Assembly (NCBI RefSeq): GCF_007859075.1
Contig: NZ_VOAK01000001.1
Coordinates: forward strand, 1-64,000
DNA: 64,000 nucleotides
Source of the DNA: Gemmobacter aquaticus
GTDB lineage: Bacteria > Pseudomonadota > Alphaproteobacteria > Rhodobacterales > Rhodobacteraceae
Direction of reading: 5' to 3'
Below are positions 30,735 to 40,103 of this stretch, in pieces. A program made the translations under genes and the position numbers. Position 1 is the first letter of the stretch. Each line of letters opens with the position of its first letter. The notes under the pieces were generated by a model. It was not told the DNA's origin, did no database searches, and saw only the letters and a program-made list of their open reading frames with translations.

Positions 30735-30987
30735 CTCAGTCTCCTTCGATTGAATTCGGTACGGACGCGCGCTTTTCCAGAGATAAGCGCATCGAGACAC
30801 ATGATGTAAAGAATTCCGCACGTGGTTGCGTGTGACATCGGGTGACACGCACCCTCTTGGATCCCGCCCCTCGTCCAGTATCAGAGCGTAGGTTGTTTGC
30901 CACATGGCGCAGCCTCGCCTGTCAGAGCCTGCGCCAATCCGTCGCGGTCCATCGAGGCCGCCCACAGGTGCGCGACGGGCAGCCGCG

Positions 30988-32115
30988 CTATCCCGCACCC
31001 TTGGGCACTGGCAGACTGCCCGCGCGATAGGCCGACCAGTCGGTGATATCGGGATAATGCTGACGCCGCCATGCTCTGACCCGAGGGTTCATCAAACGTC
31101 GCCAGAGTGGCGGCACCATGGCGAGCGCGGTCATCGGCGGATAGCCTGTCGGCAGTTGGGGAGACAGATCGTCATGCGTCTGCAGCAGCGGAAAGCGCCG
31201 CATCGGGTGCAGGTGGTGATCGGCATGGCGCTGCAGGTTGATCAGCAGAAGGTTTGACACCCGATGCGTCGAATCCCAGCTGTGCTGCGGGCCGACCGGC
31301 TCGTACCGACCCGCTCCCAGATGGCGTCGGGTCAGCCCGTAGTGCTCGACGTAATTTGTCAGTTCAAGCTGCCAGACCGCGACGAAAGCCTGAAAGGCAA
31401 ACAGCCCGACCCCGGCCCATCCGCCAAGGCCAAAGGCCAGCCCGAGCGCCCCCGCCTGCAGCGCCCCATAGCGCCAGAAGGGATTGCGCCGGTGCCAGGC
31501 CGGCAGGCCGCGCCTCGCCAGCATCGCTCGCTCGGCCCGCCATGCCGATCCCGGACCGCGCCACAGGACGCGGGCAAAGAAGCGATGAAACCCCTCATTG
31601 TAGCGCGCGGTCACGGTATCTCGTGGGGTGCCGACATGGGGGTGATGGACCAGCAGATGCTCGGTCCGGAAGTGAGAGTAGAGCACCATCGCCATCAGCA
31701 GATCGCCCAGCCAGCGCTCGGCCCGGCTTGGCTTGTGGAAAAGCTCGTGCGCGTAAACGATGCCCACTGTTCCGGTGGTGACGCCGATCCCGAACATGAC
31801 CGCAAGTTTCTCATGCCAGGGAAAGTCTGCCAGATGGGTCAGATACCAAATCCCGCCATAGACGAGCAGGGCTTGGATCGGAAACCAAGCCCAGGTCAGA
31901 GCGCGAAACCAGAAAAGCTCGGTATCGGCCGTATCGGGATCAGGGTTGGTCAGATCACGCCCAAGGATCAGGTCAAAGATCGGCATGGCAACCCAGCCCC
32001 ACAGGGGAATTGCGGCAATCCACCAGCCGCCATGGGCTATGGCCATCAGCACCAGAGGCACGAAAGTCAGCGTGATCCAATAGGGCCATGCGGCCGGGGG
32101 CGGGGTGCGGCTCAT
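30988..32115 (-). CDS. alkB: Alkane 1-monooxygenase (AlkB type)
   Basis: 375 residues, about six membrane segments, di-iron membrane hydroxylase. The His boxes are visible: HELFHKPS, EHLLVHHPHVGTP, NYVEHYGLTR and LQRHADHHLHP. The family hydroxylates terminal methyl groups of alkanes or related chains with rubredoxin as electron donor. No rubredoxin gene is adjacent. The start overlaps the P450 stop by 4 bases (ATGA), so both are made from one message. Confidence 0.92.
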   Translation of the reverse strand: MSRTPPPAAWPYWITLTFVPLVLMAIAHGGWWIAAIPLWGWVAMPIFDLILGRDLTNPDPDTADTELFWFRALTWAWFPIQALLVYGGIWYLTHLADFPWHEKLAVMFGIGVTTGTVGIVYAHELFHKPSRAERWLGDLLMAMVLYSHFRTEHLLVHHPHVGTPRDTVTARYNEGFHRFFARVLWRGPGSAWRAERAMLARRGLPAWHRRNPFWRYGALQAGALGLAFGLGGWAGVGLFAFQAFVAVWQLELTNYVEHYGLTRRHLGAGRYEPVGPQHSWDSTHRVSNLLLINLQRHADHHLHPMRRFPLLQTHDDLSPQLPTGYPPMTALAMVPPLWRRLMNPRVRAWRRQHYPDITDWSAYRAGSLPVPKGAG

Positions 32116-33581
32116 CGGGGTGTGCTCTCGCGCGGGGTGAGGGAAAGCCAGACGCCGTCGCGCCCGCGCACCGTCAACTGGGCGACCGGCATGGGCAGAC
32201 GGTCCTCCACCAGCGCGACGCGGAAACTGCGCAGGATCATCGACAGGATCAATGTACCCTCTGTCATGGCAAAGGCTGCGCCGGGGCAGACCCGCGGACC
32301 GGCCGAGAACGGGATATAGGCCTTGCGCGCGGCCTCGCGTCCCTCGGGACACTCCCAGCGGGAAGGATCAAATCCGTCAGGGTCCTGCCAGATGCGTTCG
32401 TGGCGGTGCAGGTGCCACGGGCTGATGACGACCTGCGCGCCCTTTGGGACCGGGCGGGCACGGAAAGTCGCAGGCTGTGCCGCCTCACGCAGATACATGG
32501 GCACGGGCGGATAGAGCCGCATCGTTTCGCGGAATACCGCGCGCGATGCTTTCAGTTGCGCGACCATCGAGAAATGGATGCGTTCCGGATTGATGACGTC
32601 CAGTGCCTCGGCCGCCACGCGATCCTGCCACTCGGGCGCCAGCGCCATCAGATACAGCGCCCAGCCAAGCGCCGCGGCACTGGTCTCGTGGCCCGCCAGC
32701 AGGAAGATGCCCACCTGATCGGCCATTTCAGCGGGTGTGAACCGGCTGCCGTCCTGCGGGTCAGGGGTCGTCATGATGCGCGTGGCAAGATCATCGGGCG
32801 CGGTGCCTGCGGCAACCTCTGCCGCGCGCCGGTCAACCAGACTGCGGATCAGCGTCCGGATCTGTTGCGCCGTTTGTCGGGTGGCGCGCGACCGCCACCG
32901 TGGCACCCACCGTGGCACCCACCGGGGCAGCGGCAGCAGCGAGCCCGAGTTGACCAGCGGGCGCGATGCCTGATGGGCGCGGAAGGCATGGAACACCGCC
33001 GTTGCCGTCGTATCCTCGACCGGGATGGAAAAGAGCGCACGGAAGATCACGTCCAGCGCGACATGGCTGGTCAGAGGCTCGACATCTAGCGGGCGACCAT
33101 CGGCGAGCGGTACCAAACGGCGCACAGCAGCCACGGACGCTTCCCAGATCGCAGGAAAGACCTCTCGCAGGCGGCCGCTCTCGAACGCCGGGTCGATGAT
33201 GCGGCGCTGGCGCTGCCATTCCGCGCCATTGGTGATGAAGATCGATTGGCCCAGAAGCGGCGACAGCCCCTCGTGCAGACGGCGGGACTTGGGGAAGGTC
33301 TCGGGCTCTTGTACCAGCACCCGGTCAACCAGATCGGGGTCATTGCACAGGAACGAGGTGAAGAACGGCGTCCGATACTCAGCCATCCATGCCCGGTAGA
33401 GCCGCGCAGGTTGCGCCGAGAGGACGTCGCGCCTGAACATCCGGAGATAGCAAAGAAGGGACACCCGCTCGGGTCTCGGAGCAGGCTTTACTGGCCTTGG
33501 CGCGGCATGTGGACATGCCGGCCGGCGATCGGTGGCAGGGCCAAGGTCCTTCACCTGTGTTCCATCACCTTGCAACTGCAT
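32112..33581 (-). CDS. Cytochrome P450
   Basis: About 489 residues. I-helix AGHETSA, ExxR in RETMRLYPPVP and haem loop FSAGPRVCPGAAFAM (Cys ligand) are all present. The layout resembles CYP102/CYP4-like fatty acid or alkane hydroxylases without a fused reductase. An in-frame 12-base duplication near 32890-32925 gives RWVPRWVPRW. The first 40 residues are weakly conserved and the start is uncertain. Head gene of the alkB operon, divergent from the Crp/Fnr gene. Confidence 0.9.
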   Translation of the reverse strand: MQLQGDGTQVKDLGPATDRRPACPHAAPRPVKPAPRPERVSLLCYLRMFRRDVLSAQPARLYRAWMAEYRTPFFTSFLCNDPDLVDRVLVQEPETFPKSRRLHEGLSPLLGQSIFITNGAEWQRQRRIIDPAFESGRLREVFPAIWEASVAAVRRLVPLADGRPLDVEPLTSHVALDVIFRALFSIPVEDTTATAVFHAFRAHQASRPLVNSGSLLPLPRWVPRWVPRWRSRATRQTAQQIRTLIRSLVDRRAAEVAAGTAPDDLATRIMTTPDPQDGSRFTPAEMADQVGIFLLAGHETSAAALGWALYLMALAPEWQDRVAAEALDVINPERIHFSMVAQLKASRAVFRETMRLYPPVPMYLREAAQPATFRARPVPKGAQVVISPWHLHRHERIWQDPDGFDPSRWECPEGREAARKAYIPFSAGPRVCPGAAFAMTEGTLILSMILRSFRVALVEDRLPMPVAQLTVRGRDGVWLSLTPRESTPR

Positions 33582-33846
33582 CCCATGGCGTCGGCACCTC
33601 TTGCGGTACGGGTTTGGTCTTTGGCACCCCTGCCCCTACAGGGCGCGACGAAAAGCTTGCGGCGATTTTCAGGGGAAGACAATCGGCAACGCGAAGTGCG
33701 AATACGCCTCGCGGCGGGTCGCTTTATAGCCTGACTGTCAGCCCAGGACCTTTCGGCCCCTGCATACATGGCAATTGCCGGAAGGAAAGGTTAAGGTTGA
33801 TAACTGGCTGACGCCGCAATCCCAAGAATTCGTTACGGAAACCGAC

Positions 33847-34545
33847 ATGAAAGCAGAGTATGCCGCCCTTGTCAGACGCTCGCTTCTGCTGTCCTCGGCG
33901 CCCGAGCCCGTCGTCAACACCATGCTGGATGAGGCGCGCGTCCGCAATTTCTCGCGTGGTGCAACCATCTTTCTGCAGGGTGAGCGTGCGAGCGCGATCT
34001 ATCTTGTGGCCGATGGTTGGGTAAAGCTCTACCGCATCGCGCCAAATGGGGCCGAGGCGGTCGTGGGCGTCTTCACCAAGGGCTCGTCCTTTGGCGAGGC
34101 AGTGGCATTCCGGCACGACACTTACCCGGTCGCCGCCGAAGCCGTGACGGATTGCACCCTTATCCGCATCGAGGCCGACAGCTTCTTGCGCCAGATCCGC
34201 GACAACCCCGAGGTTGCAATTGCGGTTCTGGCCTCGACGTTTGTGCATCTGCACAGCCTCGTCGCGCAGATCGAGCAGTTGAAAGCGCAGACAGGCGCGC
34301 AGCGGGTGGCCGAGTTCCTGCTGGAACTTGCCCCGTGCGAGAGCGGTGCCTGTGAGGTGACGCTGCCCTACGACAAGGTGCTCATCGCCGGTCGTCTGGG
34401 CATGAAGCCCGAAAGCCTGAGCCGGGCGTTCGGGCGGCTGAAGGATCATGGGGTGGTCATCCGGCAGAACGTGGCGCAAATCTCGGATATCGCGCAGCTG
34501 CGCGATTATGTCGAGGAAGACCCCGCGCTGGCCTGGTCACGCTGA
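33847..34545 (+). CDS. Crp/Fnr-family regulator, Dnr/NnrR-like
   Basis: 232 residues: cyclic-nucleotide-like sensor domain (about 15-130), dimer helix (about 132-150) and a helix-turn-helix with GRLGMKPESLSRAFGRLKDHGV. It lacks the N-terminal Cys cluster of FNR, so it is not a 4Fe-4S oxygen sensor; NO sensing through haem, as in Dnr/NnrR, is probable. It converges on norF with a 9-base overlap and likely drives the boxes at 40090, 44258 and 53363. The start could also lie upstream at 33775. Confidence 0.85.
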   Translation: MKAEYAALVRRSLLLSSAPEPVVNTMLDEARVRNFSRGATIFLQGERASAIYLVADGWVKLYRIAPNGAEAVVGVFTKGSSFGEAVAFRHDTYPVAAEAVTDCTLIRIEADSFLRQIRDNPEVAIAVLASTFVHLHSLVAQIEQLKAQTGAQRVAEFLLELAPCESGACEVTLPYDKVLIAGRLGMKPESLSRAFGRLKDHGVVIRQNVAQISDIAQLRDYVEEDPALAWSR

Positions 34546-34785
34546 GGGCAGGATTGAAAGTCCGATCAGAAGGGCGATGAACAGCCCGAGCACCAGCGAG
34601 AAGCCGCGCGCGATTTCAGGCGCCAGTGCGAGCTGCAGGTAGTAGTTCAGGATGACGTGTCCCTTGAGCCCTGCCAGGGGCAGGACGGCCGCCGCCAGCC
34701 AGCGCCCATCCAATCCGCTGGCCGCGACGAGCGTGGAAAGTGCGGAGAGCCCGACGAGGATGATCCAGGCGCGTGTAACGGTCAT
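34537..34785 (-). CDS. norF: NorF, nitric oxide reductase accessory membrane protein
   Basis: 82 residues with three hydrophobic stretches and the central GLKGHVILNYYLQL motif of the NorF/cytochrome oxidase subunit IV-like family. It helps activity or assembly of cNOR. Last gene of norCBQDEF; its start overlaps the norE stop. Confidence 0.85.
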   Translation of the reverse strand: MTVTRAWIILVGLSALSTLVAASGLDGRWLAAAVLPLAGLKGHVILNYYLQLALAPEIARGFSLVLGLFIALLIGLSILPSA

Positions 34786-35417
34786 AGCAGATAGACCACC
34801 GGAAAAAGCAAGACCCAGACCAGATCAACCATGTGCCAGAAAGCGGCGCCGGTCTCGACCGCGCGTGGCCGGGCGAGGATGCCGACCAGCGCCAGCAAGA
34901 CGATACCCGCCAGCACATGGGCCGCATGAAACCCGGTCAGCAAGATGTGGAATGTGAAGAAGGCGTGGGTTTCAAAGCTGATGCCCGCGGCGGCAAGGTC
35001 CGCGTATTCTGATGCCTTTAGCACCAGAAAGACCATGCCGAGTGCCGCTGCCGGCGCGAGCAGGGTGCGCATGCGGGCAATCCGCCCGGCCTCAACCGCT
35101 TGCACCGCAAGCGCGGCAAGCCAGCCGGACGTGACCAGAGCAATGGTGTTGATGCCGGCGCCTACGCGATGCAGATGCGACTGCGCCTCGGCAAATCCTG
35201 TCGGATCGGTGATGCGCAGGGCCAGAAAGGCGACCAGACCGGCCCCGAAGACCAGAAGCTCGGACACGATCAGGACCCACATCATGAACTCGCCCGGCAG
35301 CTTGTCGAAGGGGTCAGGGCGGTCGGGCGCTTGTGCGGATGGCGAGGCCGGGGGCGCGTCGCCCCCCGGACCCCCCGAGGATACTTGGGAAAAGGAGAGA
35401 GAGTGGAGTGCGGTCAT
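34782..35417 (-). CDS. norE: NorE, cytochrome c oxidase subunit III-like protein
   Basis: 211 residues with five membrane segments; KLPGEFMMWVLIVSELLVFG and THAFFTFHILLTGFHAAHVLAG are subunit III-like. It is an accessory to nitric oxide reductase, not a heme-binding subunit. The N-terminal 35 residues are polar and low-complexity. The start overlaps the norD stop (ATGA). Confidence 0.9.
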   Translation of the reverse strand: MTALHSLSFSQVSSGGPGGDAPPASPSAQAPDRPDPFDKLPGEFMMWVLIVSELLVFGAGLVAFLALRITDPTGFAEAQSHLHRVGAGINTIALVTSGWLAALAVQAVEAGRIARMRTLLAPAAALGMVFLVLKASEYADLAAAGISFETHAFFTFHILLTGFHAAHVLAGIVLLALVGILARPRAVETGAAFWHMVDLVWVLLFPVVYLL

Positions 35418-37372
35418 CCGACCACCAATTGCCGGTAGATTGAGGGCAGGGCCTGGGTCAGCTTTTCAGGGTCGGGGATCAACGCAAAGCCGCCTTGCCC
35501 GAAGATGCGCGGGAACCAGCTTTTGCCGTCACGGTCTACGGTAATGCCGAAGACCGCGTGGCCGGTGCGGCGGGCCTCTCTCACCGCCATCATGCTGTCC
35601 TCGATGCCGTGGCGCCCCTCGTAGTGATCCAGGTCGTTTGGCTTGCCATCGGTGATCACGAGCAGCAGGCGCCGCTTGCGCGCCTGGTCGGCCAGCCCGC
35701 GCGAGACGTGGCGGATCGCGGCGCCGAGGCGGGTGTAGTGACCGGGGCGAAGGGCCGCGATGCGAGCCTCGACCTCTGGCCCCATCGGCTCGCCAAAGCC
35801 CTTGGCCTCTTGCACGAAGACGCGCTGGCGCTTCAGCGAGGAAAAGGCGTGGATCGCAAAATCGTCGCCGGTGGCATCAAGCCCCCAGGCCAGCGCGGCC
35901 AGCGCTTCGCGTTCCACGTCGATGACGCTGCGCCCGCCGTGACCGTGGCCGGGAATCGCGCTTTCCGTTGAACGTGAGACATCGAGCAGGATCGAGACGG
36001 CGAGGTCTCGGCGTTCGGGTCGGGTCTGGCGCCAGACTTTGTCAGTTCCCTCACCGCAGGCATAAAGATCGACCCGCGCGCGGACTGCACGCTCCGTATC
36101 CAGTTCGTCGCCGTCCGGGTGGCCAGGGGTCGAGACGAGGCTGGGACGCAAGGCCTCGAACTGGCGGCGGACGGCACGGATGCGTGCGCTGGCACGCGGG
36201 TCGTCCTGAAACGGGGGCGTGGCGGTGCTTGCGTCAATCCGGCTGTGCAGAACCCTGGCATGGGCAGGAAGATAGCTTGCAGTGCGCACATCCCATTCAG
36301 GATAGGTGGCAATGCCTGAAAGCGCCTCGCGATCCACGTCTTCGGGAGCGAGGTCGAGGTGCAGCTTCAGGCGGGTGGCGGGGGCCTTCGAGATCTGGCC
36401 GAGGCCGATCTCGTCCATGTCGTCGGCGGCCTTCTTGGCATCTTCGGAATCGTCATCCTCGATGCGTCGGTTGAGGTTGGCGAAATCGGCCCAGGACAGG
36501 ATGGCCTCGAACTTGTGCAGGATAAAGCTGTCGTTGCGCTCGGCCTGATCGGACTTGCGGCGACGGGCGCGGCGGGTCTTGCTGCCTTCGCCCTCTTCGG
36601 GGGTGCCTTCGGTCTCGCGCGTCTCTACCGCGCTGGCAGCCGAGCGGACCTGCGTCCGCAGGTCGGGCCAGAGTGCGACGCCCCGGAAGGGCCGATAGCC
36701 GCGCGGTGCACGCGGAATGGTGCGGAACTCGCCCGTGGTGATGGCCTCGCGCAGAAGTCTTGCGCGGCTGGACAGGGGGGCGGGATCGCCCAGCAGGTTC
36801 CGGATGACCGCCTCGAGCGTCGCCTCGGCCTGCGGCAGGCGAGGTGTGCGGCGGATGGCCAGCATCGCCGCACAGAGATCGGCATAGAGCGCGCGAAATC
36901 CGGGCGCGTCCTGCAGCGTGTCGCGCACCATGGCCTGTCCGGCGGCAAGTGCGGCCAGATCGGCGCGCAGCGGGTCGGCTTCGTCGGGGATGGGGCCGGC
37001 ATGGGCGGCGATCGCCGCAAGCCAGATATAGAGCGCGGTATTCGCCTCGGGCGCGGGGAAGACCGCTAGGCTTTCGGGCAGGCGCAGCGCGGCACCATCA
37101 AAGCTGGCGCGCGGCGTGTCTTCGGCCCAGGTACCTAACCGGCGCAGAAGAGACAGCCGGTGGTGGCTGGTCTCGTCGGCGGCGGGCTTGATCTCGACCG
37201 CCGGATCCCCGCCAAGACCGCGGAAAAGGACTGCCAGCCGTCCGCCCACCTGCGAGAGGTGGACGCGGGCTCCTTCGTGGACGGGATCAGCGTCCAGACG
37301 GCTGGCAAAGGCGTGCCACAGTTTCCCGACGGTTTCTTCGGGTTCCCATGGCTCGAATTCGATCCGTGACAT
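35414..37372 (-). CDS. norD: NorD, von Willebrand A domain activation protein
   Basis: About 652 residues. The C-terminal vWA domain (about 455-650) has the MIDAS motif DVSRSTES and LVITDGKPND. A basic/acidic low-complexity part lies near residue 260. It works with the MoxR-type ATPase NorQ to mature NorCB, probably by iron insertion. The ATG at 37372 is chosen over an in-frame start at 37384. It follows norQ by 8 bases. Confidence 0.92.
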   Translation of the reverse strand: MSRIEFEPWEPEETVGKLWHAFASRLDADPVHEGARVHLSQVGGRLAVLFRGLGGDPAVEIKPAADETSHHRLSLLRRLGTWAEDTPRASFDGAALRLPESLAVFPAPEANTALYIWLAAIAAHAGPIPDEADPLRADLAALAAGQAMVRDTLQDAPGFRALYADLCAAMLAIRRTPRLPQAEATLEAVIRNLLGDPAPLSSRARLLREAITTGEFRTIPRAPRGYRPFRGVALWPDLRTQVRSAASAVETRETEGTPEEGEGSKTRRARRRKSDQAERNDSFILHKFEAILSWADFANLNRRIEDDDSEDAKKAADDMDEIGLGQISKAPATRLKLHLDLAPEDVDREALSGIATYPEWDVRTASYLPAHARVLHSRIDASTATPPFQDDPRASARIRAVRRQFEALRPSLVSTPGHPDGDELDTERAVRARVDLYACGEGTDKVWRQTRPERRDLAVSILLDVSRSTESAIPGHGHGGRSVIDVEREALAALAWGLDATGDDFAIHAFSSLKRQRVFVQEAKGFGEPMGPEVEARIAALRPGHYTRLGAAIRHVSRGLADQARKRRLLLVITDGKPNDLDHYEGRHGIEDSMMAVREARRTGHAVFGITVDRDGKSWFPRIFGQGGFALIPDPEKLTQALPSIYRQLVVG

Positions 37373-37380
37373 GGCCGGCC

Positions 37381-38187
37381 TCACCCGAAAACGGCGGTCA
37401 CAAGATCGCGGAGCCCGGCCTTCACATCCGCATCATCCGTCAGGGGCTCGATCATCGCGGCGCGAATGGCGCGTTCGACCGGCATGCCCCCGGCGATCAG
37501 GGTTGCGGCATAGACGACAAGACGGGTAGAGACGCCCTCCTCAAGATCCTGGCCCTTCATGGCGCGCAGCTTGCCCGCAAGGCGGACCAGCGGCTGGACG
37601 CGATCTTCTGCAAGGCCGGATTCGCGGGCAACGACCGGGATTTCATGTTCCGGTCGCGGGAAGCTGAACTCCAGCGAGACAAAGCGCTGCCGGGTCGAGG
37701 GCTTCAACGTTTTCAGGATGTTCTGGTAGCCGGGGTTGTAGGAGGCCACGAGCAGGAAATCGGGATGGGCTACAAGCTCTTCGCCGGTGCGGTCCACCGG
37801 CAGGATGCGACGGTCGTCGGTCAGCGGGTGCAGCACCACGGTCACGTCCTTGCGCGCCTCGACCACCTCGTCGAGGTAACATATCGCGCCTTCGCGCACC
37901 GCGCGGGTCAGGGGGCCATCGATCCAGATCGTTTCACCGCCCTTGAGCAGGTAGCGACCGATCAGATCGGCGGCGGAAAGGTCATCATGGCAGGCCACGG
38001 TATAGAGTGGCCGGCCAAGCCGTGCCGCCATATGGGCGACAAAGCGGGTCTTGCCGCAGCCGGTGGGGCCCTTCAGCAGCACAGGCAGGCGATGGGCAGC
38101 GGCGGCGGCGAAGACATCGCATTCGTCGCCCTGGGCCAGATAGAAGGGGGCATCGGCCCCCCCCTTTGCGTTGAAGGTTCCATCCAT
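37381..38187 (-). CDS. norQ: NorQ, MoxR-type AAA+ ATPase
   Basis: 268 residues. Walker A LLKGPTGCGKTRFV (about 35-48), Walker B ICYLDEVVEA and sensor VASYNPGYQN are present. It forms a chaperone pair with NorD. The ATG at 38187 has GGAG 8 bases upstream; two earlier in-frame codons (38193 and 38196) are alternatives that overlap the norB stop. Confidence 0.94.
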   Translation of the reverse strand: MDGTFNAKGGADAPFYLAQGDECDVFAAAAAHRLPVLLKGPTGCGKTRFVAHMAARLGRPLYTVACHDDLSAADLIGRYLLKGGETIWIDGPLTRAVREGAICYLDEVVEARKDVTVVLHPLTDDRRILPVDRTGEELVAHPDFLLVASYNPGYQNILKTLKPSTRQRFVSLEFSFPRPEHEIPVVARESGLAEDRVQPLVRLAGKLRAMKGQDLEEGVSTRLVVYAATLIAGGMPVERAIRAAMIEPLTDDADVKAGLRDLVTAVFG

Positions 38188-38192
38188 CTGCA

Positions 38193-39557
38193 TCACTCCG
38201 CAGGGGTTTCAAGGCCGCGCTCGATGACTTCCTTGCGGGGCATCGTCACGGCGTAGATGAAGAGGATCGCGCCCAAGACCACCGCCACGCCCGAGCCGAA
38301 GCGCATCGCGTAGAAGATCCAGAGCTGGTCCTGCACGTCCATGTAGGCCTCGCCGTTCACGCGCTGCAGGTGGGTCTGCACGGTGCCCGCAAAGGTCAGC
38401 GTGAAGGTCATGAACACCACGCCGCCCGACATCAGCCAGAACGACGCCATGTTCAGCACCTGATTGTACGGGTCACGCCCGCGCAGCACCGGCATCGCAT
38501 AGCTGATGATCGCAAGGTTGAGGCAGACATAGGCACCATAGAAGGCAAGGTGTCCGTGGGCTGCGGTGATCTGCGTGCCGTGGGTGTAGTAGTTCACCCC
38601 GTGCAGCGTGTGCAGAAAACCCCAGACCCCTGCGCCAAAGAAGGCAAGCGTCCCGCAACCGAGGCTCCACAGCAAGGCCGCCTTGTTCGGGTGGTCGCGG
38701 CGGCCCTTCCAGACCATGACGAAGGCAAACGACATCATGGCGAAGAAGGGAACGACCTCCATCGTCGAGAAGATCGAGCCGATCCACTGCCAGTAGCCCG
38801 GCGTGCCGATCCACAGGTAGTGGTGGCCGGTGCCCAGGATGCCCGAGAAGAGCGCGAGCGCGGCGATGACGTAGAGCCACTTTTCAACCACCTCGCGGTC
38901 AACGCCCGTCAGCTTCAGCATCAGGAAGGCGAGGATCGAGGCCATCACCAGCTCCCACGTGCCTTCCACCCACAGGTGCACGATGTACCACCAGTACATC
39001 TTGTCCAGCGCAAGGTTGTCGGGGTTGACGAAGGCAAAGAGGAACAGCAGCGACAGGATCCACAGACCCAGAAGCAGGATGTTGGTGATCGCGGTCTTCT
39101 TGCCTGCCAGCACCGTCATCGAGATGTTGTAGAGGAAGATCAGCGCGGCGACGACGATGCCCACCTTGACCCAGCGGGGCTGTTCGATGAACTCGCGCCC
39201 CTCGTTGCCCAGCACAAAGTTGCCGTCAAAGAGGTTGAAGAGGTAGGTCACGACCACGCCTGCGGTGCCCAGCACGAAGATGGCCAGTTGCAGATAGGCC
39301 AACATCGGCGAGTGGATCTCGCGCTCGGATTCCTCGGGGATCAGATAGTAGGCGGCCCCGAAGAAGCCCAGCAGCAGCCAGACGACGAGGCTGTTGGTAT
39401 GCAACATGCGGCCCACGTTGAAGGGCAGGATCTCGGCCAGGAAGTTGGGCGAAATGTAGATATAGCCTAGAACGAGGCCCATTGTGACCTGCACGGCAAA
39501 CAGCGCCATGGCAACGGCGAAATAGGCCAGCGCGATCTTTTGCGTTTGGTATTTCAT
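38193..39557 (-). CDS. norB: Nitric oxide reductase large subunit
   Basis: 454 residues, 12 membrane segments, haem-copper oxidase fold. Ligand and channel residues are visible in MLHTNSLVVWLLLGF, VHLWVEGTWELVMA, GTGHHYLWIG and ITAAHGHLAFYGAY. With NorC it reduces two NO to N2O at the periplasmic side. Starts 11 bases after norC. Confidence 0.97.
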   Translation of the reverse strand: MKYQTQKIALAYFAVAMALFAVQVTMGLVLGYIYISPNFLAEILPFNVGRMLHTNSLVVWLLLGFFGAAYYLIPEESEREIHSPMLAYLQLAIFVLGTAGVVVTYLFNLFDGNFVLGNEGREFIEQPRWVKVGIVVAALIFLYNISMTVLAGKKTAITNILLLGLWILSLLFLFAFVNPDNLALDKMYWWYIVHLWVEGTWELVMASILAFLMLKLTGVDREVVEKWLYVIAALALFSGILGTGHHYLWIGTPGYWQWIGSIFSTMEVVPFFAMMSFAFVMVWKGRRDHPNKAALLWSLGCGTLAFFGAGVWGFLHTLHGVNYYTHGTQITAAHGHLAFYGAYVCLNLAIISYAMPVLRGRDPYNQVLNMASFWLMSGGVVFMTFTLTFAGTVQTHLQRVNGEAYMDVQDQLWIFYAMRFGSGVAVVLGAILFIYAVTMPRKEVIERGLETPAE

Positions 39558-39568
39558 GGTGGTTCTCC

Positions 39569-40024
39569 TCAGCCCGCGTCATTCGGCGGCCAGTCCTGCG
39601 CGCGGATCGTGTTCGTCCACAGCAGGAAATCGGCGATTTCGCGGTATTCGTCGTCCGTCAGTCCGAAATTCGGCATCTGGCGGCGGCCTTCGATGCCTGT
39701 TGGCATCGCGTCCATCCAACCCTTCAGCGCGGTGAACGCCCCTTCATGATCGCCCGGCTCGATGCCCCAACGGGTCATCACATTAGCGAGCTCTGGTGCG
39801 AAATAGGCGCCTTCGCCGAGAATTGTGTGGCAGTTGATGCAGGCGTGCTTTTCCCAAAGCGCCTTACCCTTCGCGACGCTTTCGGTCAGCGTGGCGCGGT
39901 CGGTCGAGGTGTTGACGATATAGAGGTGCGAATGGGCTGTCAGACCCACGAAGATAAGAATGAAGAACAGTGACCCGCCGTAGAAGATGTTCCGGGCCAT
40001 GCTCTTGGTCATGACTTCGCGCAT
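39569..40024 (-). CDS. norC: Nitric oxide reductase cytochrome c subunit
   Basis: 151 residues. A single N-terminal membrane anchor (about 12-32), haem c motif CINCH (about 62-66) and axial Met in RRQMPNFGLTDDEY. It passes electrons from periplasmic cytochromes to NorB. First gene of norCBQDEF; the ATG at 40024 follows GGAAGGA. An NNR-type box lies 66 bases upstream. Confidence 0.96.
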   Translation of the reverse strand: MREVMTKSMARNIFYGGSLFFILIFVGLTAHSHLYIVNTSTDRATLTESVAKGKALWEKHACINCHTILGEGAYFAPELANVMTRWGIEPGDHEGAFTALKGWMDAMPTGIEGRRQMPNFGLTDDEYREIADFLLWTNTIRAQDWPPNDAG

Positions 40025-40089
40025 GGCGATTGGTCCTTCCCTGAGCGGTTTCAGTCACTCTTCTGTGAAGAACTGGCCAGAGTCGGGCC

Positions 40090-40103
40090 TTAACAAAAGT
40101 CAA
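40090..40103 (-). promoter_or_regulatory. NNR/FNR-type box upstream of norC
   Basis: TTAAC-AAAA-GTCAA on the plus strand, read toward norC as TTGAC-TTTT-GTTAA. The same 14 bases occur at 44258-44271 before nirS. It overlaps the nirX stop codon, and its centre lies about 72 bases from the norC start. It fits the Paracoccus NNR consensus. Confidence 0.8.

Noticed and set aside
33731-33741. CTGAC-T-GTCAG dyad upstream of the Crp/Fnr gene
   Set aside because: The arms are like those of NNR boxes, but the spacer is 1 base and not 4, so a Crp/Fnr dimer would not fit.
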